Shown here piece after piece: positions 30,677-43,300 of a DNA stretch of 64,000 nucleotides (positions are counted from its first letter, which is position 1; the number at the start of each line of letters is the position of its first letter). The translations under genes were made by a program, and so were the position numbers. The notes beneath the pieces were generated by a model that ran no database searches, was not told where the DNA came from, and saw only the letters and a program-made list of their open reading frames with translations. This DNA is from Apodospora peruviana (lineage: Eukaryota > Ascomycota > Sordariomycetes > Sordariales > Lasiosphaeriaceae), in assembly GCA_033439685.1 (NCBI GenBank), contig JAUEDM010000001.1:1364001-1428000 (forward strand), given 5' to 3'.

Positions 30677-33350
30677 TGCGGCAAGTCTGCCGGCCCCATG
30701 GCGATGGTCTCGGGCATTTACAAGCAAACAACGAACCGAAGAATGCGAGCGAATATGGGAAAGTTGACAGCGCAAGAGTGTTTTCGATCTGTGGCGAGAC
30801 CCTGCACGAAATTACCAAGTTTTAATTTCGGTTGGACCCGCTCACCCGGTTCTGGAGGAGTTGGCGTGGTTGGCGTGGTTAGTAAAGGGTTTAGATCCAT
30901 GCAGGGATCATGGCCAGCGAGGATCTCGAGCTTTCCCTAAAGAGGTCTTTATCGACTCCATGTCATTTGCTGAAACACCGTGTTACAACTAGAATATAAT
31001 GTTGATTGGTGTATTCTTGAAGACTTCCCAAAAAGTTCCCAAGTCTGGTTTTCCTATCATGAGTGGATTGTGATTTGTCTGCCTGGGGAACCGCCTCGCA
31101 TTCATCGTGTGGCTGTGCTCTGTCCGTTGGACCATGGATGCGGCACGAGTACCAGACACAGCCGAGCTTCCCGCGTGTGTGTAACATGTCATAAGTGGTA
31201 CTGTCTCTATAAAACATGTGCCTTAAGCCGGTGAGGGAGGAGAATGCAGAGATTACTTGGCGTCAGAATTTCATTATTGGACGCCACCATCGTGGTCAGA
31301 AACAGTCGAAATGGCGTTTTGGAACCGCTCCAAGCGAGATCACGAATCTCAAGAACTTGAAAACATAATACCCCATCAAACCAAACCAAAGACAAAAACC
31401 GAGTCTCGTCGGCCTCAGCCTGGAGGAAAGGAGCTCCCAAAGACTTCCAATTTATTGCTCTTTTGCGTAAGTCCAGTTTATGTCACTCGTCAACTGGTCG
31501 CGATACTAAGCTGTCGTAATGGGTTAGTGCCTCGGGTGTGCCGGGACGAGCTGATCACCTATCTACTTATGGTTCAAAGTTGTCGACTGTTGGGATGGCG
31601 CAAGATGATCGCTTTCAAAGTTACTCTTGGCGAACGGTCGGTTGACGCCGTCCAGCCTCGGGTGCCATAAACGAGTGTCACGCTTTATGTTTGTTTCATC
31701 AGTAGAATAGATACATTATGCTGCAATAACCCCCCATGGAACCGACCCCAGAGGTTTCACTGTTTAGTCTGCAAGTGGTATGTAATGAATAGGAAGGAGG
31801 GTTCTGCATCGGGCTTCCAGGAAGAAAATTACGGCAGATGTGAGAACATGGTACGGCGGCGGTCGTGGATTATGACGACATATCCGGTTTTAAGTGGAAG
31901 TCACCAGCTCATCCTTGTCTTTCCCCTTACACGTACATTCTGAGAAACACTGCCTTGTTGGGTTTTTTAATTTCGGTGAAATATCATTGCGAGTGCCGAG
32001 TGGTGAGAAGATGACTCAGGCATTCTTGTAGTTGTTAGTTGTTACCCGATACATTTTAGCAAACATCATATTTCTTTTCGCAGTCAAGATACTTGGTATT
32101 GACAGAAGCCACCCAGAAACCTGAAAGACAGCTGCAATACACCTCAGTTCCAACGGGGTAGTCTCCTGTAGTCAAATCCTGCAACCATTGTCGTAGTGAT
32201 CCATGCCCAATTGTCGCTGATTGTCTCCGGCTATCCATAGACAATACCAGGTACTGTGTGAATATGTGCTCCAAGCAGACTCCGAATAGATAGCTAAGTC
32301 CAGAAAAGAAGGACGCAAAACAAGACTCGAACCAAAAAGAGGACCCCAAAAATACATTGCAAAAAGACCCCCAAAATTTCCCCAAGAAGGTTGTTGCATG
32401 TTGAATGCCGAGATATCCTTCATTCTGTTGAGGCCGCCAGTTACGGAACGCGGTATGTGTGGCCGAAGTCATATGCATCGAAGGCTCAGATAGCCTCATA
32501 ATTAGGCAGCCGGAGAAGGCGTTCTTGTCAGGAAGGGTTGTGTGAGGTGACTCAAAGGCACGGGAGGTGCCAGCGTAGCGTTTAGCCCAATTGAGGACCC
32601 GCACCGCGGTGGCGGCCGAGTGCAGCGGCTTTGACCATTGTTGCTGTCTCAGAATATCTTGTGCTGATCTTTATCAAGCTGTAGCCGAGATTGTAGAAGA
32701 ACAGACAGTTTGCTTGGTTGCCAATGTTGGGGAGGTTGCGGTAGATTGTCGAGGGGTGGTTGAAGGCAAGGGGGCTCTCGGACTCTGAACTTATAGTTGT
32801 TTCATGGGTCTAGGATACGGGGAAACCTCGCGGGCCAGGTGCGATGCATATCATGATCTATGTCCCTCAGATTGAACACCCTTGATATCATTCTGGTCTG
32901 TTTACCGGCTGGCTTGGCAATTTTCGCAATCGCCAGCGTTGGATGGGCAGACGTTGAGGATTTTTGTAACGTTAATTATATCAGAATGGCGCGGAGTGAG
33001 AGGGGACAATTCAGTCGCAGGTCGGTGGTGGAAGTGCCGAAGATCGACGTAGTACCTGGCAGTTGTCTGCTACTCATCTGAAAGAGACTTTTGGGACATG
33101 TGAACAGTCTCACGGAGTCATCTTGTTCGAGCTGCTGGATTTTGAGATCTGGATCGGTACCATTGGTTGCTGGGGACATACACTGGGAAGAACAGAATCA
33201 ACGAGCCTTCAAAGCCGTGAGTATTATCATTCGCCACCGACTCTTGGTGATTCCCCGGACGAGGTCTACGTAACAGTAGGTATTAGAGTTCTCGCTAGGT
33301 GCTACAAGTATTCATTCTCTTGTCTGTGCCTGAGTCACTGCTTGAACTGG
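30677..33350. other. Long gene-poor stretch
   Basis: About 2.7 kb. Apart from the exon-like fragment at 31311-31466 I see no coherent gene. Open frames on the minus strand at 32056-32604 lack introns, domains and gene-like composition. No repeat family was recognised. Confidence 0.5.
31311..31466 (+). CDS. Possible orphan first exon (52 residues) of a lost gene
   Basis: The ATG at 31311, about 100 bp after a TATAAA at about 31209, opens MAFWNRSKRDHESQELEN, a Lys/Arg/Gln-rich hydrophilic stretch. It ends in NLLLFC at a good GTAAGT donor. This is how many fungal transporter genes begin (cytoplasmic leader, then first membrane helix), but no second exon is recognisable downstream. It may be a truncated relic or chance. 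Confidence 0.25.
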
Positions 33351-35074
33351 TCAAACAACGTTATCCCCATCAGACCTTGTGCCACGAAACGCGTCTAGTC
33401 CCTTGCCGTAGAAGTTGCGCTCCTCCAACACCTTGACATCGCCCTCGGCGTAGACGCCACCTGCCTTCTCGGCCGCGATACGGAGCCGGCGAACCCGCTT
33501 GACATCGTACTCAACGTTACGAGTCAGATACCACGTCCAGCAGCTGCCGAGCCAGCCGATGGCGATGGCAACGGCGGAGATGGTGAAGGGCACCTTGTAC
33601 CCGTTGTGCGCAAACTGGGACTGGAACAGCTGGGGGCCGACGACGCCGCCAACCTGGCCGATGCACGACTGGAACGCGAGAGTGAAAGCGGTGCCGGTGG
33701 TGCCGACAAGAGTCGACGAACGCCACGCCCAGAACGGGATGAAGAAGACCGAGTAAAACATGGTTCCAAGCACGCAGGCGACGTAGATGGCGTAGCGGTT
33801 CGATGATGCCGCTAGCAAGATGAAGAAGACCAGGGCGCCGCCGCAGATCCACATGATGAAGGCCGGGCGCGTGAGGTAGGCTCGATTCATGAACCACCCG
33901 GCAAAGATGATGGCCAACACTGAAGCGGCCGCGGGCGGGATGTTGAGCAGCTGGTTGCGCGGTAGGCCGGCGAAACCCAGGCTGGTTGTCACCGTCGGCA
34001 GCTGCCAGCTGAGCGCATAGCCGCCAAAGTTCATAAAGACCTGGCTGACCATGAAGGCGTAGGTACGTGGATTCGTGAGCGAGGCGATGATCTCGGACTT
34101 GTCGAAGTGGGAATCCGACGTTCGCGGCGCGTTCTCCGACAACCGCCTTTCGAGGTACTCCTGCTCGCGTGGCGTCAACCAGCTGGCGCTGCGTGGAGAC
34201 TTGGGGTAGTCGGGCAGGACAAAGTAGACGACGGCCGAGAACAGAATGGTGGCGAGCCCTTCGATCAGATACACCCACTGCCATGCCGACATGCCGCTGC
34301 GGCCATCGAGGTAGCTGATACTATATGCCAGCAGGGAACCGACGATGCCGCTGCAGTTCTGGAAGCCAAACATCCACATGATCGGCTTTCCCATCTCGTC
34401 GCTGCGATACCAGCTGCACAGCTGGGCTGCGATGCCGGGGAACATGCCGGCCTCGGCCAGGCCGAGAAAGAAGCGGGCGGCGTACAGACCCTCTTTGTTC
34501 TTGACGGCCGCGTGGCACGCCAGCACGGCGCCCCAGCTGAAGATGATACGCGTCTGCCAGTTTCGCGGCGTCATGCGCTTGAGAAGCAGGTTCGACGGCA
34601 CCTCAAAGACGATGTAGCTGATGAAGTAGATGGACTGCACCCAGTTGTACTGATCGGACGTCATGCCGAGCTGTACCATGACGTTGGTTGGTTGCCCGAC
34701 CTGCAACACCTTGACTGACGCTGCATTCTGATAGTCGATCTGTTTTTAAGGAGGAAGAGACCAAGGTTAGCAGTCTCGTCCTCTGCTGCAATAATTTGAG
34801 ACGCAAGTTGTTGCTCATGGTGGAGAGAGCTCACATTCTTAATAATATAAATTAGCCCAATCAGCCAGAGAAACCTCCTGTCCACCTTGCGTCGGATTGC
34901 CCGGTCCTCCTCGGCTGTGAATGTGGCGAGAAACGCCTTGCGATCTGCCTCCTCATCGCTGTCGCCCTGCGAACTGTTGGACGTACTGAGGTGGTCGAGC
35001 TTGTCAGCAACCTGGACTCCCGCGAGTTCCTTGTCGGTCTCGGGCCGTGTTGAGATGATAGCTTCTGCGGCCAT
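33351..35074 (-). CDS. MFS permease of the anion:cation symporter (allantoate/nicotinate, Dal5/Tna1-like) group
   Basis: Two exons (34835-35074 and 33351-34739; 95-nt intron with GTGAGC donor) encode 542 residues. An acidic cytoplasmic leader of about 60 residues ends in EEDRAIRRKVDRRFLWLI, typical of this group. It is followed by NIDYQNAAS, QYNWVQSIYFISYIVFEVPSNLLLKR (helices 1-2), ARFFLGLAEAGMFPG (helix 4) and WQWVYLIEG (helix 6), then six more helices and a hydrophilic tail. Members import allantoate, nicotinate, pantothenate or related carboxylates by proton symport at the plasma membrane. The substrate here cannot be fixed. A TATATA element about 85 bp upstream of the start may be the promoter. 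Confidence 0.92.
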
Positions 35075-36109
35075 GATGATGCTGCCTGGTGCTAAAACAC
35101 CGTGACAAGAAATCGATACCGAACGACCAATGGTCAACAGTTCTACGTACGCCTCCGATCGTTATATACCACGTGGAAGCCACGCAGCTATGAAGTCTTG
35201 GTTCAGTCTTCATGCGTTTAATCCCCAATGTTGCTATACGTCCCCTGCCTTGCGTGCTTCTCGCTATACCACATTTACATAAACTCGGTCGGTTGGAGGG
35301 TTGCATGCATGGTCCCAAGTTTTTAGTCTGACCGAAAGGCTGTTGACTTCAAGTTGTTTGGCCCGGGAGACCCGTTCAACCATACTTTCGGGATCTAGCT
35401 CAATCAACAATCCCGGATATGTGGTTCTGTAGCTAAGTACCTAGCTAAGTGTACCAAGATGCCCGATTCCGTAGTTGGCAAATGTCATCAGTCAAGGTGA
35501 AATGGCGACAGCGCTAATAGATGTCGGGTTATCACTGGGGTAAACCATTGGCGTGTGTGTTGTCATCGAGACCGAAATTGCGTGCTACGCCTAGCAATAT
35601 GCTCTCAACCACAGGGGTTTGCCAGCCCGACTAACAACCGAAACATCATCTAGGTAACTCCCAAGGGCTTGCTGGGATTCTCGATAGTGTCCGTGTCAGT
35701 GATATCGATTGTTGCCAGGTCCACTTAGACCTCGATGACATCATGAAGACTAGGCCCTATACGGCGTTCAAGCTGTAAGACGCTGTAAGACCCATTGCAA
35801 TACATGGCCCAGCCAGTGATCTTCTGATGGTGGGTCCCCCTTAAATGCGAGGGGAGGGACACTATAATACTATCATAGCACTGAACGTGATGAATAAAAT
35901 GGCCAACTCGCTCCACAAAATCTTGTGACTTTCATTTCGCAAGAGACGTCAAACAACCACTGACTTAGAGCTTCAACGGAATCATCATTTAATATACTAT
36001 ATATATCCTCTATCCAGTAAAATATAGACCGAGTGGCGTGTTGTTCTCAAAGACACAGACATGGAATTCCGAAAATAAGTATATCCCCTTTAAATACCAG
36101 TAGTATTAT
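35075..36109. other. Intergenic, no supported gene
   Basis: About 1 kb between the MFS promoter and the 3' end of the dehydrogenase gene. It is AT-richer, with ATATAC stretches near 36000. Nothing else is supported. Confidence 0.6.
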
Positions 36110-37202
36110 TCATGGCAAAGCAACCCCAGCCAACTTCCCGCTCAACTTCCACAAACGATTCTCCCCCTCCTCATCATATGCGTGGGGTGCATATCCCGGG
36201 TCAAGAACGGCAGCCATATCCTGGGACGGCGGTGCAATCCTGCAATTGCAAATATACTTGCCGCCGGTGCCCTCCCAGGCCTTGCCGGCAGCAGCCCACA
36301 TCGTGTTCGCGGCGCCCTGCTGCGGGCTCTGCATCTGCGCCATGAGCGCCGAATCTTTTCCCCACTCCTCCAGCATCGCAGGGTCGGCGTACTGGTACAG
36401 GCCCGACCAGACGGCGCCGGGCTGGACCGAGTAGGCATGCACGCCCTTGGGGCCGAAGACGCGGTCGATGTAGTTGGCCGTCCAGATGTTGGCGGTCTTG
36501 GACTGGCCGTAGGCGCGGTAGGGCTCGTAGGCGCCCGGCTGGGAGAGGTTGATGTCGTCGAAGACGACGGAGGAGTAGCGGTGGGCCGCCGACGCGACGT
36601 TGACGATGCGGGAGCTGAAGCTTGGGGAGCTGGACTCGATCATGGTCGGCAAGAGGAGGGCGGTGAGCGCGAAGTGGGCCAGATGGTTGACGCCGAACTG
36701 GCGCTCGTGGCCATCTTTGGTCGTGCTCTGGGGGGTTCCCATGATACCTGTCTTGCGTCAGCATAAGAGATTGACAGTGATGGAAGGACGGTTAGGCTTT
36801 ACCGGCATTGTTAATCAAGACGTTGAGTTTCTTGCTCTTGCTGAGAAAGATGAGGGCAGCTTCCTTGACGGAGTCGAGCGAGTCCAAGTCCATGGGAATC
36901 CCGATGATCTTGCCAGTTCCCGAGCTGGACTTTTGGATCTCCCCGGCGACTTTCTCGGCTTTGTCCATGTCACGAGCGGTGAAATAGACGTCCGCACCGG
37001 TGGCGTGCAGAGATCGAACGGTCTCTTCACCGATCCCGCTGGTTCCACCCGTGACAAGAACGACACGGCCTTGCCATTTCCCTATGGCGTCGTTATCCTC
37101 CAGCACGCGCATTGCCGTGGGACGAGCATCGCCGGGACCCTTGGGTGTGGCCTCGTAGAGGTCGCGGTAGGGGTTGAATGCGTCGACATCAGTTGATGCC
37201 AT
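36110..37202 (-). CDS. Short-chain dehydrogenase/reductase (retinol dehydrogenase / WW-domain oxidoreductase-like)
   Basis: Two exons (36803-37202, 36110-36747; 55-nt intron, branch GCTGAC) encode 345 residues. A leader of about 40 residues precedes the Rossmann fold: TGGTSGIG (NADP-binding loop), DLDSLDSV, LINNAG, VNHLAHF, then the catalytic Ser in NVASAAHR and Tyr/Lys in YGQSKTAN, and QPGAVWSG. All catalytic residues are present. Arg in the YFTARD segment after the second strand suggests NADP(H) preference. The intron splits the NNAG motif. It is soluble, with no signal peptide. Fungal members reduce or oxidise many small substrates and often sit in metabolic clusters. A TATAAA element at 37325-37330 lies about 125 bp upstream. 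Confidence 0.92.
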
Positions 37203-37955
37203 TGTTATTGAAGGGGTAATGTTGCGGTTGGTATTAGGGTTGAGAAAGTTATGAAGTGAGGAAGCTGCTGAGGAACGATGATGATGGTGAAAACGACAGA
37301 CGGAGACTGGAAATTCGTTGGATCTTTATACCTCGCATTCTCGTTGCCGTCGTTACATGAGATGTCGGAACACATCTATAATCCGTAAAAACCGAAGACC
37401 CAAAGGCTTGCAGCATTTTGGCTAGTTTCGCTATGTTTCGAAGGCCGCCGAAGTTGAGCGTATGTGAATTCGGTGATTACCGGGTAGGCTTTAACTCACC
37501 CGGAGATCGGGGGCGGGTTCAGGGGCGGATTCAGCGCGCGAGAATGCCGCGATAGGGTCCGACGAGCGGAACGTGAGCGGCCTTGGCAGACAAGGCGGCC
37601 TGGAGCGGGGGGGAGCGGGCTTTCGAGCGGACAAAAGTGGGGCTACGTATCAGTTAGCCGCTCGCATGCGGACGCAGCAGGAGCAGTCAGCAGACCCAGC
37701 AGTCCGTACCTTTACAGGGGGCAGGTACATCCATGTCGCTTTCAATTCGCACTTTGGCAGTTGACATCCTCCGTGCATCATCACAAAACGGAACGACCAA
37801 AGCGACCGAACGCCGGACCTTGTGTCGCTCAGTTCCCTCACGTCGCCATCCCCTTGATCCCCTGCCTTTGTCTTGGACAAGGTCGTAATCCCGGTCTGTT
37901 CCACTACCTCGGACTGTTCCGCTTCCGCTTCCGCTCTTGCGTTTGGTTTCGCAGT
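37203..37955. other. Divergent promoter region
   Basis: About 750 bp between the divergent dehydrogenase and the Zn2Cys6 regulator. A GCGG/CGGC-rich stretch at about 37500-37640 could hold binding sites for zinc-cluster regulators, but I cannot name a specific palindrome. Confidence 0.45.
37325..37330 (-). promoter_or_regulatory. TATA box of the dehydrogenase gene
   Basis: TATAAA on the minus strand about 125 bp upstream of the start codon at 37202. Position and match are the only evidence. Confidence 0.45.
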
Positions 37956-39877
37956 ATGAAGTCGATCCAGGCATGCCGGCAATGCAGGTAAGTGTGGCCC
38001 TTCCAGCGATATGGCTTGAATAGGATCATCAGATCCAGCCATATCCCCATCCTTCCCACGTACTGGCACGTAGTGATAGTTCCAGCTGACCTGCTCGAGG
38101 CGGCTGAAACGGAGATGTGACCGAGAAAAGCCATCTTGCTCGTTGGTATGTATCCTAGCTCCGTCAAACAGTTCCGTTCTTAACTCCGTCCAGTGCATTC
38201 GATTAGGAAAGGGGTGTGAATACCCACGGAATGGACCAACCCCGTCAGACACATCTGTTAGCAGCAACTCCAACGCCAGTACCCATAACAGCCCCGGTGA
38301 TCTTCTGGCCAGACTCGAACGACTGGAAGGTGCCATCAGTGGATCTATGTCAAGCGGCGACTCTGTCAATACTCCCTCGGCTCTCTCGAGTTTCCCTGCC
38401 AGCTTCTTCCTTGACCCTGACTTCTTCGTCCCGCTTCAAAACGATACTGCCCCTACCACCAGTGCTGCAGTCCAGTCAGCCCTCTCGCAGGTACTGCCCT
38501 TGATAAGAGGAGATCTGAACAGCATCTGTCATTCCTATAGTGTGACAATCAACCAATGGCTATCCATCTTGAGCCCCCAACGACTGTTCCAAAGCATCTC
38601 AGCTTTAAAAAATGCTGACCTTACTTCCAAGGACCCCGCACTTATCCTCCTGCTATCCTGTCTTTGCATTCTCGTTGAATCCGACTACGCCGGTCCATGT
38701 CAAGAATATCTCTTGGTCAAATCACTGTCGTCTGCTCTAGAAAACGAGGGCATTATTTCGTTTCGGCTGCTTCAAGCACTCACAATGTTGGCGGTGTACG
38801 AACTCGGACATGGCATATATCCCTCTGCATACCTCACCATTGGTCGCGCGGGGCGCCTCGCGATGCTTATGGGTCTTCAAGACAGACGAGTAACGCCGCA
38901 TCTCTTCAAAGAAGCTGACACATGGACATTGAGGGAAGAAGAGCGCCGGACATGGTGGGCTATTTTTATCCTTGACCGGTCAGTACAACACTGTTGTCTA
39001 TTGACACACCATCGACTAGCAACTGATGATACCTTTGCCCGACAGATACTGCAACCTTACCACACCTGGCCTGCCTCTTGCCATCCCCGAGCCACATACC
39101 AGCTTCCTGCTCCCTATCAGCGACATGGGTTGGCGCAATGGTGAGGTTCGTGTATCACCGTCGGAACCGTCTGCTGTTCTGTCGGCGCTCACCGCCAACC
39201 CCAACTCCATCGGCCGCTTCGCAACCATGTGTCAGGCGTCTCACCTCATGAGCCTAGTCATCAAACATCGCGACTCGACCCAACCCGTTGAAGAGCCCCA
39301 CCTGAACAACACCTTCCGCCTCGACGAGGCGCTCCAACTGCATCGCACGCTCGTGGCTCTCGACAGCCGCATTACTGTGAGCGACGCTGGCCCATCATCG
39401 TTGGAGTCGTCTCCAGAACAGGAAAATAATCTCGAGGCCCTGGCGCTCATCTGCTCAGCCCGCTGCATTCTCTACAATATGTACGGATGCAACGAGCCCG
39501 ACGTACGGTCTGGTCTCGACCGTCTACGCGTCGAGACGGAGATACAGCATGAGTCGGTCAAAGGGATAATCGACTTGGCGACCAAACGAGTCCCGCAGAT
39601 GGCGCATCTCGTGGTCGAGATCATAGCCACGGCTACCGCAGCGGGATCCGGGGCGCAGATGGGGAAGTCGATCAGCCCCACGTTGATGCATTGCCTGTAT
39701 CACATGGCGACGGAATGTGCATGGTTCATACGGGAGGGATTTGGGCCTGAGATGACGTCGGGCCTGGGCGTGATTGTGTCTGCGCTGAAGCAGATGAGGG
39801 TGAGTTGGGCTGTTGCTGGTGAGTGCCTGTGTTTGTTGACGTTGCCAAGTTCCTGTTTTCTCTCTTCCAACCGATAG
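37956..39877 (+). CDS. Zn2Cys6 fungal transcription factor
   Basis: Four exons (37956-37987, 38100-38145, 38194-38978, 39046-39877) encode about 564 residues. The first three exons together build a perfect zinc cluster: ACRQC, RRLKRRCD, EKPSC and SLCIRLGKGCEY give CX2CX6CX6CX2CX6C, with the middle third on a 46-nt exon. A Ser/Asn-rich linker and a short leucine-rich dimerisation segment (LLARLERLEGAI) follow. The middle homology domain includes ALTMLAVYELGHG, YLTIGRAGRLAMLMGL and EERRTWWAIFILDR, usual for Fungal_trans factors. The C-terminus reads through a possible donor; two alternative last exons exist, ending at about 39906. It probably regulates neighbouring metabolic genes, and is divergent from the dehydrogenase. 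Confidence 0.9.
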
Positions 39878-40355
39878 GGTCCAGAGACACCTACAGACAT
39901 CCATAACCGCTAATTCTTTTCCGAACAAAGACAAGTACATTGCGTTGCTACGGAAAGATGAAACGGTCTCCGAGCTATTGCCAGCTGATTGAAGTTTCGT
40001 GGATATTGCAATATAGGTAAAGCATCTGACAGTCGAACTTTACAACTTAACTGCCGAGACTTACAACTTAACTGCCGAGACTTACCTGCATCGTGAGTCT
40101 GCCTCGTCGCTTGTTTGGGACCGGTAAGGCGAACTGGTTCGCCAACATGTAGGGTTACCTCATGCAAACCTGAGCTATATTATCAGTTCCGCTTAACATC
40201 CGCCGGCAAAAGACCACACACCGGACTTGGGGTACCTTACTACACGCGGACACGAAGGTCAATCACTGCTCAAAACTCATTGCAGTTCAATTTTGTTGGG
40301 CACCGATAAGTTAGCAGACACCGTCCTGGATAGTGAACTTGATTCCGTGACTGCG
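39878..40355. other. Intergenic with a 21-bp tandem duplication
   Basis: About 480 bp between two rightward genes. It contains the duplication at 40041-40082. The right part is the leader of the NACHT gene. Confidence 0.6.
40041..40082 (+). repeat. Two tandem copies of a 21-bp unit
   Basis: TACAACTTAACTGCCGAGACT occurs twice head to tail without mismatch, followed by a partial third start. Confidence 0.9.
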
Positions 40356-43300
40356 ATGGACCCCTTATCCAGTCTCAGCCTGGCAGGGACAACGATCCAG
40401 TTTGTCCAGTTCATCGGGAGCCTGCTCAGTAACACGCGAAGAATATACAACTCGGCGACCGGGCTCTCCTCGGAAAGCGAACTGCTCGAGACCATTTACG
40501 GGAAGCTATCGACCTTCAGCTCAGAGCTCAGCGCCACGTCGGAGACTGCACCCGAGACGCAGCCGGCTGCCACCTCGGAAGAACCACCACAAGCCAGAAG
40601 GTCGAGCAACGATGCCTCAATTGCCGAACTCGCCAGGATATGCAAGGAGGATTGCGACAACCTGATTGGAATCCTCGAAAAGGTGAAGAACAAAAACTCC
40701 CCCGCACTAGCGCCAAAATGGTGGAAGAGCTTCCAATCGGCGCTGCTCGAAGTCACCAAGTGGGACGAAATTAAGGATATCAAGGCACGAATCGAGAAGA
40801 CCCAGACACAGATGGTATTTTATCTCTGTCTTGCCTCTAGGTCGGTTACAATAGTTCACATGATCAGTTTCAGATAAGGGCAGTATGTAACCAACTGACC
40901 ATTTACAGCGAAAAACTCGAAGGTATCGTTGGCCAACTGGCGGCTCTCAAAGCAAACACCCTAGTTCAGCAGAGGACATTTCAATATGATGAGATCCTCA
41001 GGACGGTGCAACAAGTCCAGAGAAAAGTCGACACCATCCGGCTGGAGTCCGACATCAACGGACCTCTCTCGTCTAACGATGTCGAAACCCTAACCTCAAA
41101 AGTTTCCGAGCTCTCGCTCAAGAGCCAGAAATGCGCTTGGGAAGACGGGATTCTGCGCAGCTTGAACTACGAACAACGGCCGGCGAGACATGACTCGATT
41201 CCAAAAGCTTATAGAGCAACCTTCGAGTGGGTCTTCAAAGCCGGGGCTTCCCAAGGACGTCTTCTCGACTGGTTCGCAAAGGGCGACGATGTATTCTGGG
41301 TCTCGGGTAAGCCCGGATCCGGAAAGTCCACGCTGATCAAGTTCCTTGCTGGGAATAGGCGCACGATCGCTGCGTTGAAAAGATGGGGCGGTGAAAAGAG
41401 GGTGGCAATTGCGTCTCACTACTTTTGGGGCGCGGGGACATCAATTCAGAGATCCCAAGAAGGTCTGCTTCGGTCGCTCTTGTACGACATTCTGAGCCAG
41501 GCTTCGGAGCTCATCCCCCAGGTATGCCCTTCCAGGTGGGCAGATGTCGCAAGGTCAGGGAGGGTGTCGTCGACTTGGACCCTCCACGACTTAAGCCGGG
41601 CGCTTCTAGCCGCTGCCAAACAACCTCAGTTGCCCATCCGGTTCTGCATTTTCATTGATGGGCTTGACGAGTACAAAGGGGATCACGCAAAGTTATGCCA
41701 GCTCCTTCTAGAGCTTGGCAAGTGCGCTGCGGTTAAACTTTGCGTTTCGAGCCGGCCGTGGAATGACTTTCTGCAGAACTTCGCCCACCTTCCCAAACTG
41801 CACGTCCATGATCTCACCCAGGAGGATATCAGATATTATAGTGAAGACGAGCTATGCAAACACCCGAGATGGCGGATTGTCGAGAACCATTGCAGAAACG
41901 GAAAAAGCCTGGTGGATGAGATCACATCGCGGGCACATGGTGTCTTCTTGTGGGTGTTCCTAGTCATCCGACAGCTTCGAGATGGGTTGACCAACTACGA
42001 CTCGGGAAATGATCTTTGGAAGCGGATCGACGCCATCCCGAGCGACCTGGAGCAGTTCTTCAAGCAGATCTTGGGGTCCGTGGAACCGTTCTACCACGAC
42101 AAGATGGCCGAGACGCTTCTGATAGCGGCGGCAGGGAAGGAACCGCTGCACGGCGCCATCTACAGCTTCCACGACATGAGCTTTGACGACAAATATTACG
42201 CAATTCGGGAGCCCGTCGTGCCGTGGAACCTCAAAGAGTTCCTCGAGTTCATGGAGCCCTTCTCGCGAAGGCTCAGCTCCAGAACCAAAGGCCTCCTGGA
42301 GATCAATACGCTGGAGCGAGTCGAGTTTCTGCACAGAACAGTCCGAGATTTCCTCCGAACCAGCGACATGATGACTTTTCTGGCCCACAAGGCAAGGCCG
42401 CGGTTTGATCCCAACCTGGCCATCTTCCAGGGCTACATCTGCTGGATCAAGCACGCCAATTTCTTGTCCGCGGCTGAGGGTCTGTTCTTCCGGTCGTCCG
42501 GAAGTCACCTCACCTCGGCACTGGAAGAGGCCCTCTCGTACGCAAGCGATTCAGACGACTACAAGAATCCCTTCGACTCGCTCGTCCACGATCTGATCGA
42601 CGAGCTGGAGTTTTCCGTGCAAAAGATGTTCAAGTCCGGACAGGCGAGCTTCGCGGGGACAGATACGGTTCAGAGGACACAGAACGTCTTTAGCAAGTGC
42701 GTGCTGCGCTCCGGGCTGGGTGACTACCCGATGAAAAAGATGGCCAAGATGCCCGGGTACCTCGATGATCTTGAAGTACCACCTCTCTCGCTGATACTGC
42801 GCGTAGACGACAAGAGAAAAGCCACCGACAGCGTGGAATGGTCTGCGCGCCGGATCAACTTGCTCCGTGCCTTGCTGGAAAAGAAGCACGACCCTAATCA
42901 GATCTACCGGAGCCCGTTTTCCGGGATCCAGACGACAGCGTGGTGCGAATACGTGCGACAGCTCGTCCCTTACCCGGCTCTGGAGGGCGATGTACTACCG
43001 ATAGACTACCCCTCGGGTCCCTTTTTAGAGGCCGTCAGCAAAGGCGTGTTCTCGACTCTCTTGGAGTTTGGCGCTGACCCAAACGGGCTGGTCGAGGACG
43101 ATGCTTCCTGCCCCGAACCACTCCCTGTTTGGGCCAAATTTTTCCTGTCATGTTTTTCGTCGCCTGAGCTTTCCCGACACGACGACATCTATCTTAGGAA
43201 CCTCGAGGCTATGATGTCGCGAGCTGACTTGGAAGCCGTGACGGGGTACATGCAGCCCCTTGGGTGGTGGATTGTCGGCGAAAGAAGCGCAAGTGTGATT

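Noticed and set aside
32056..32604. 182-codon minus-strand frame
   Set aside because: Composition is Phe/Ser/Cys-heavy and irregular, there is no domain, promoter or splice pattern, and overlapping frames are equally open.
39046..39906. Alternative last exon for the Zn2Cys6 regulator through a GTGAGT donor
   Set aside because: Two donors at about 39800 and 39820 would give short tails ending at about 39906, but reading straight on gives the WxVAGxxL pattern common near the end of such factors. Kept as an alternative only.
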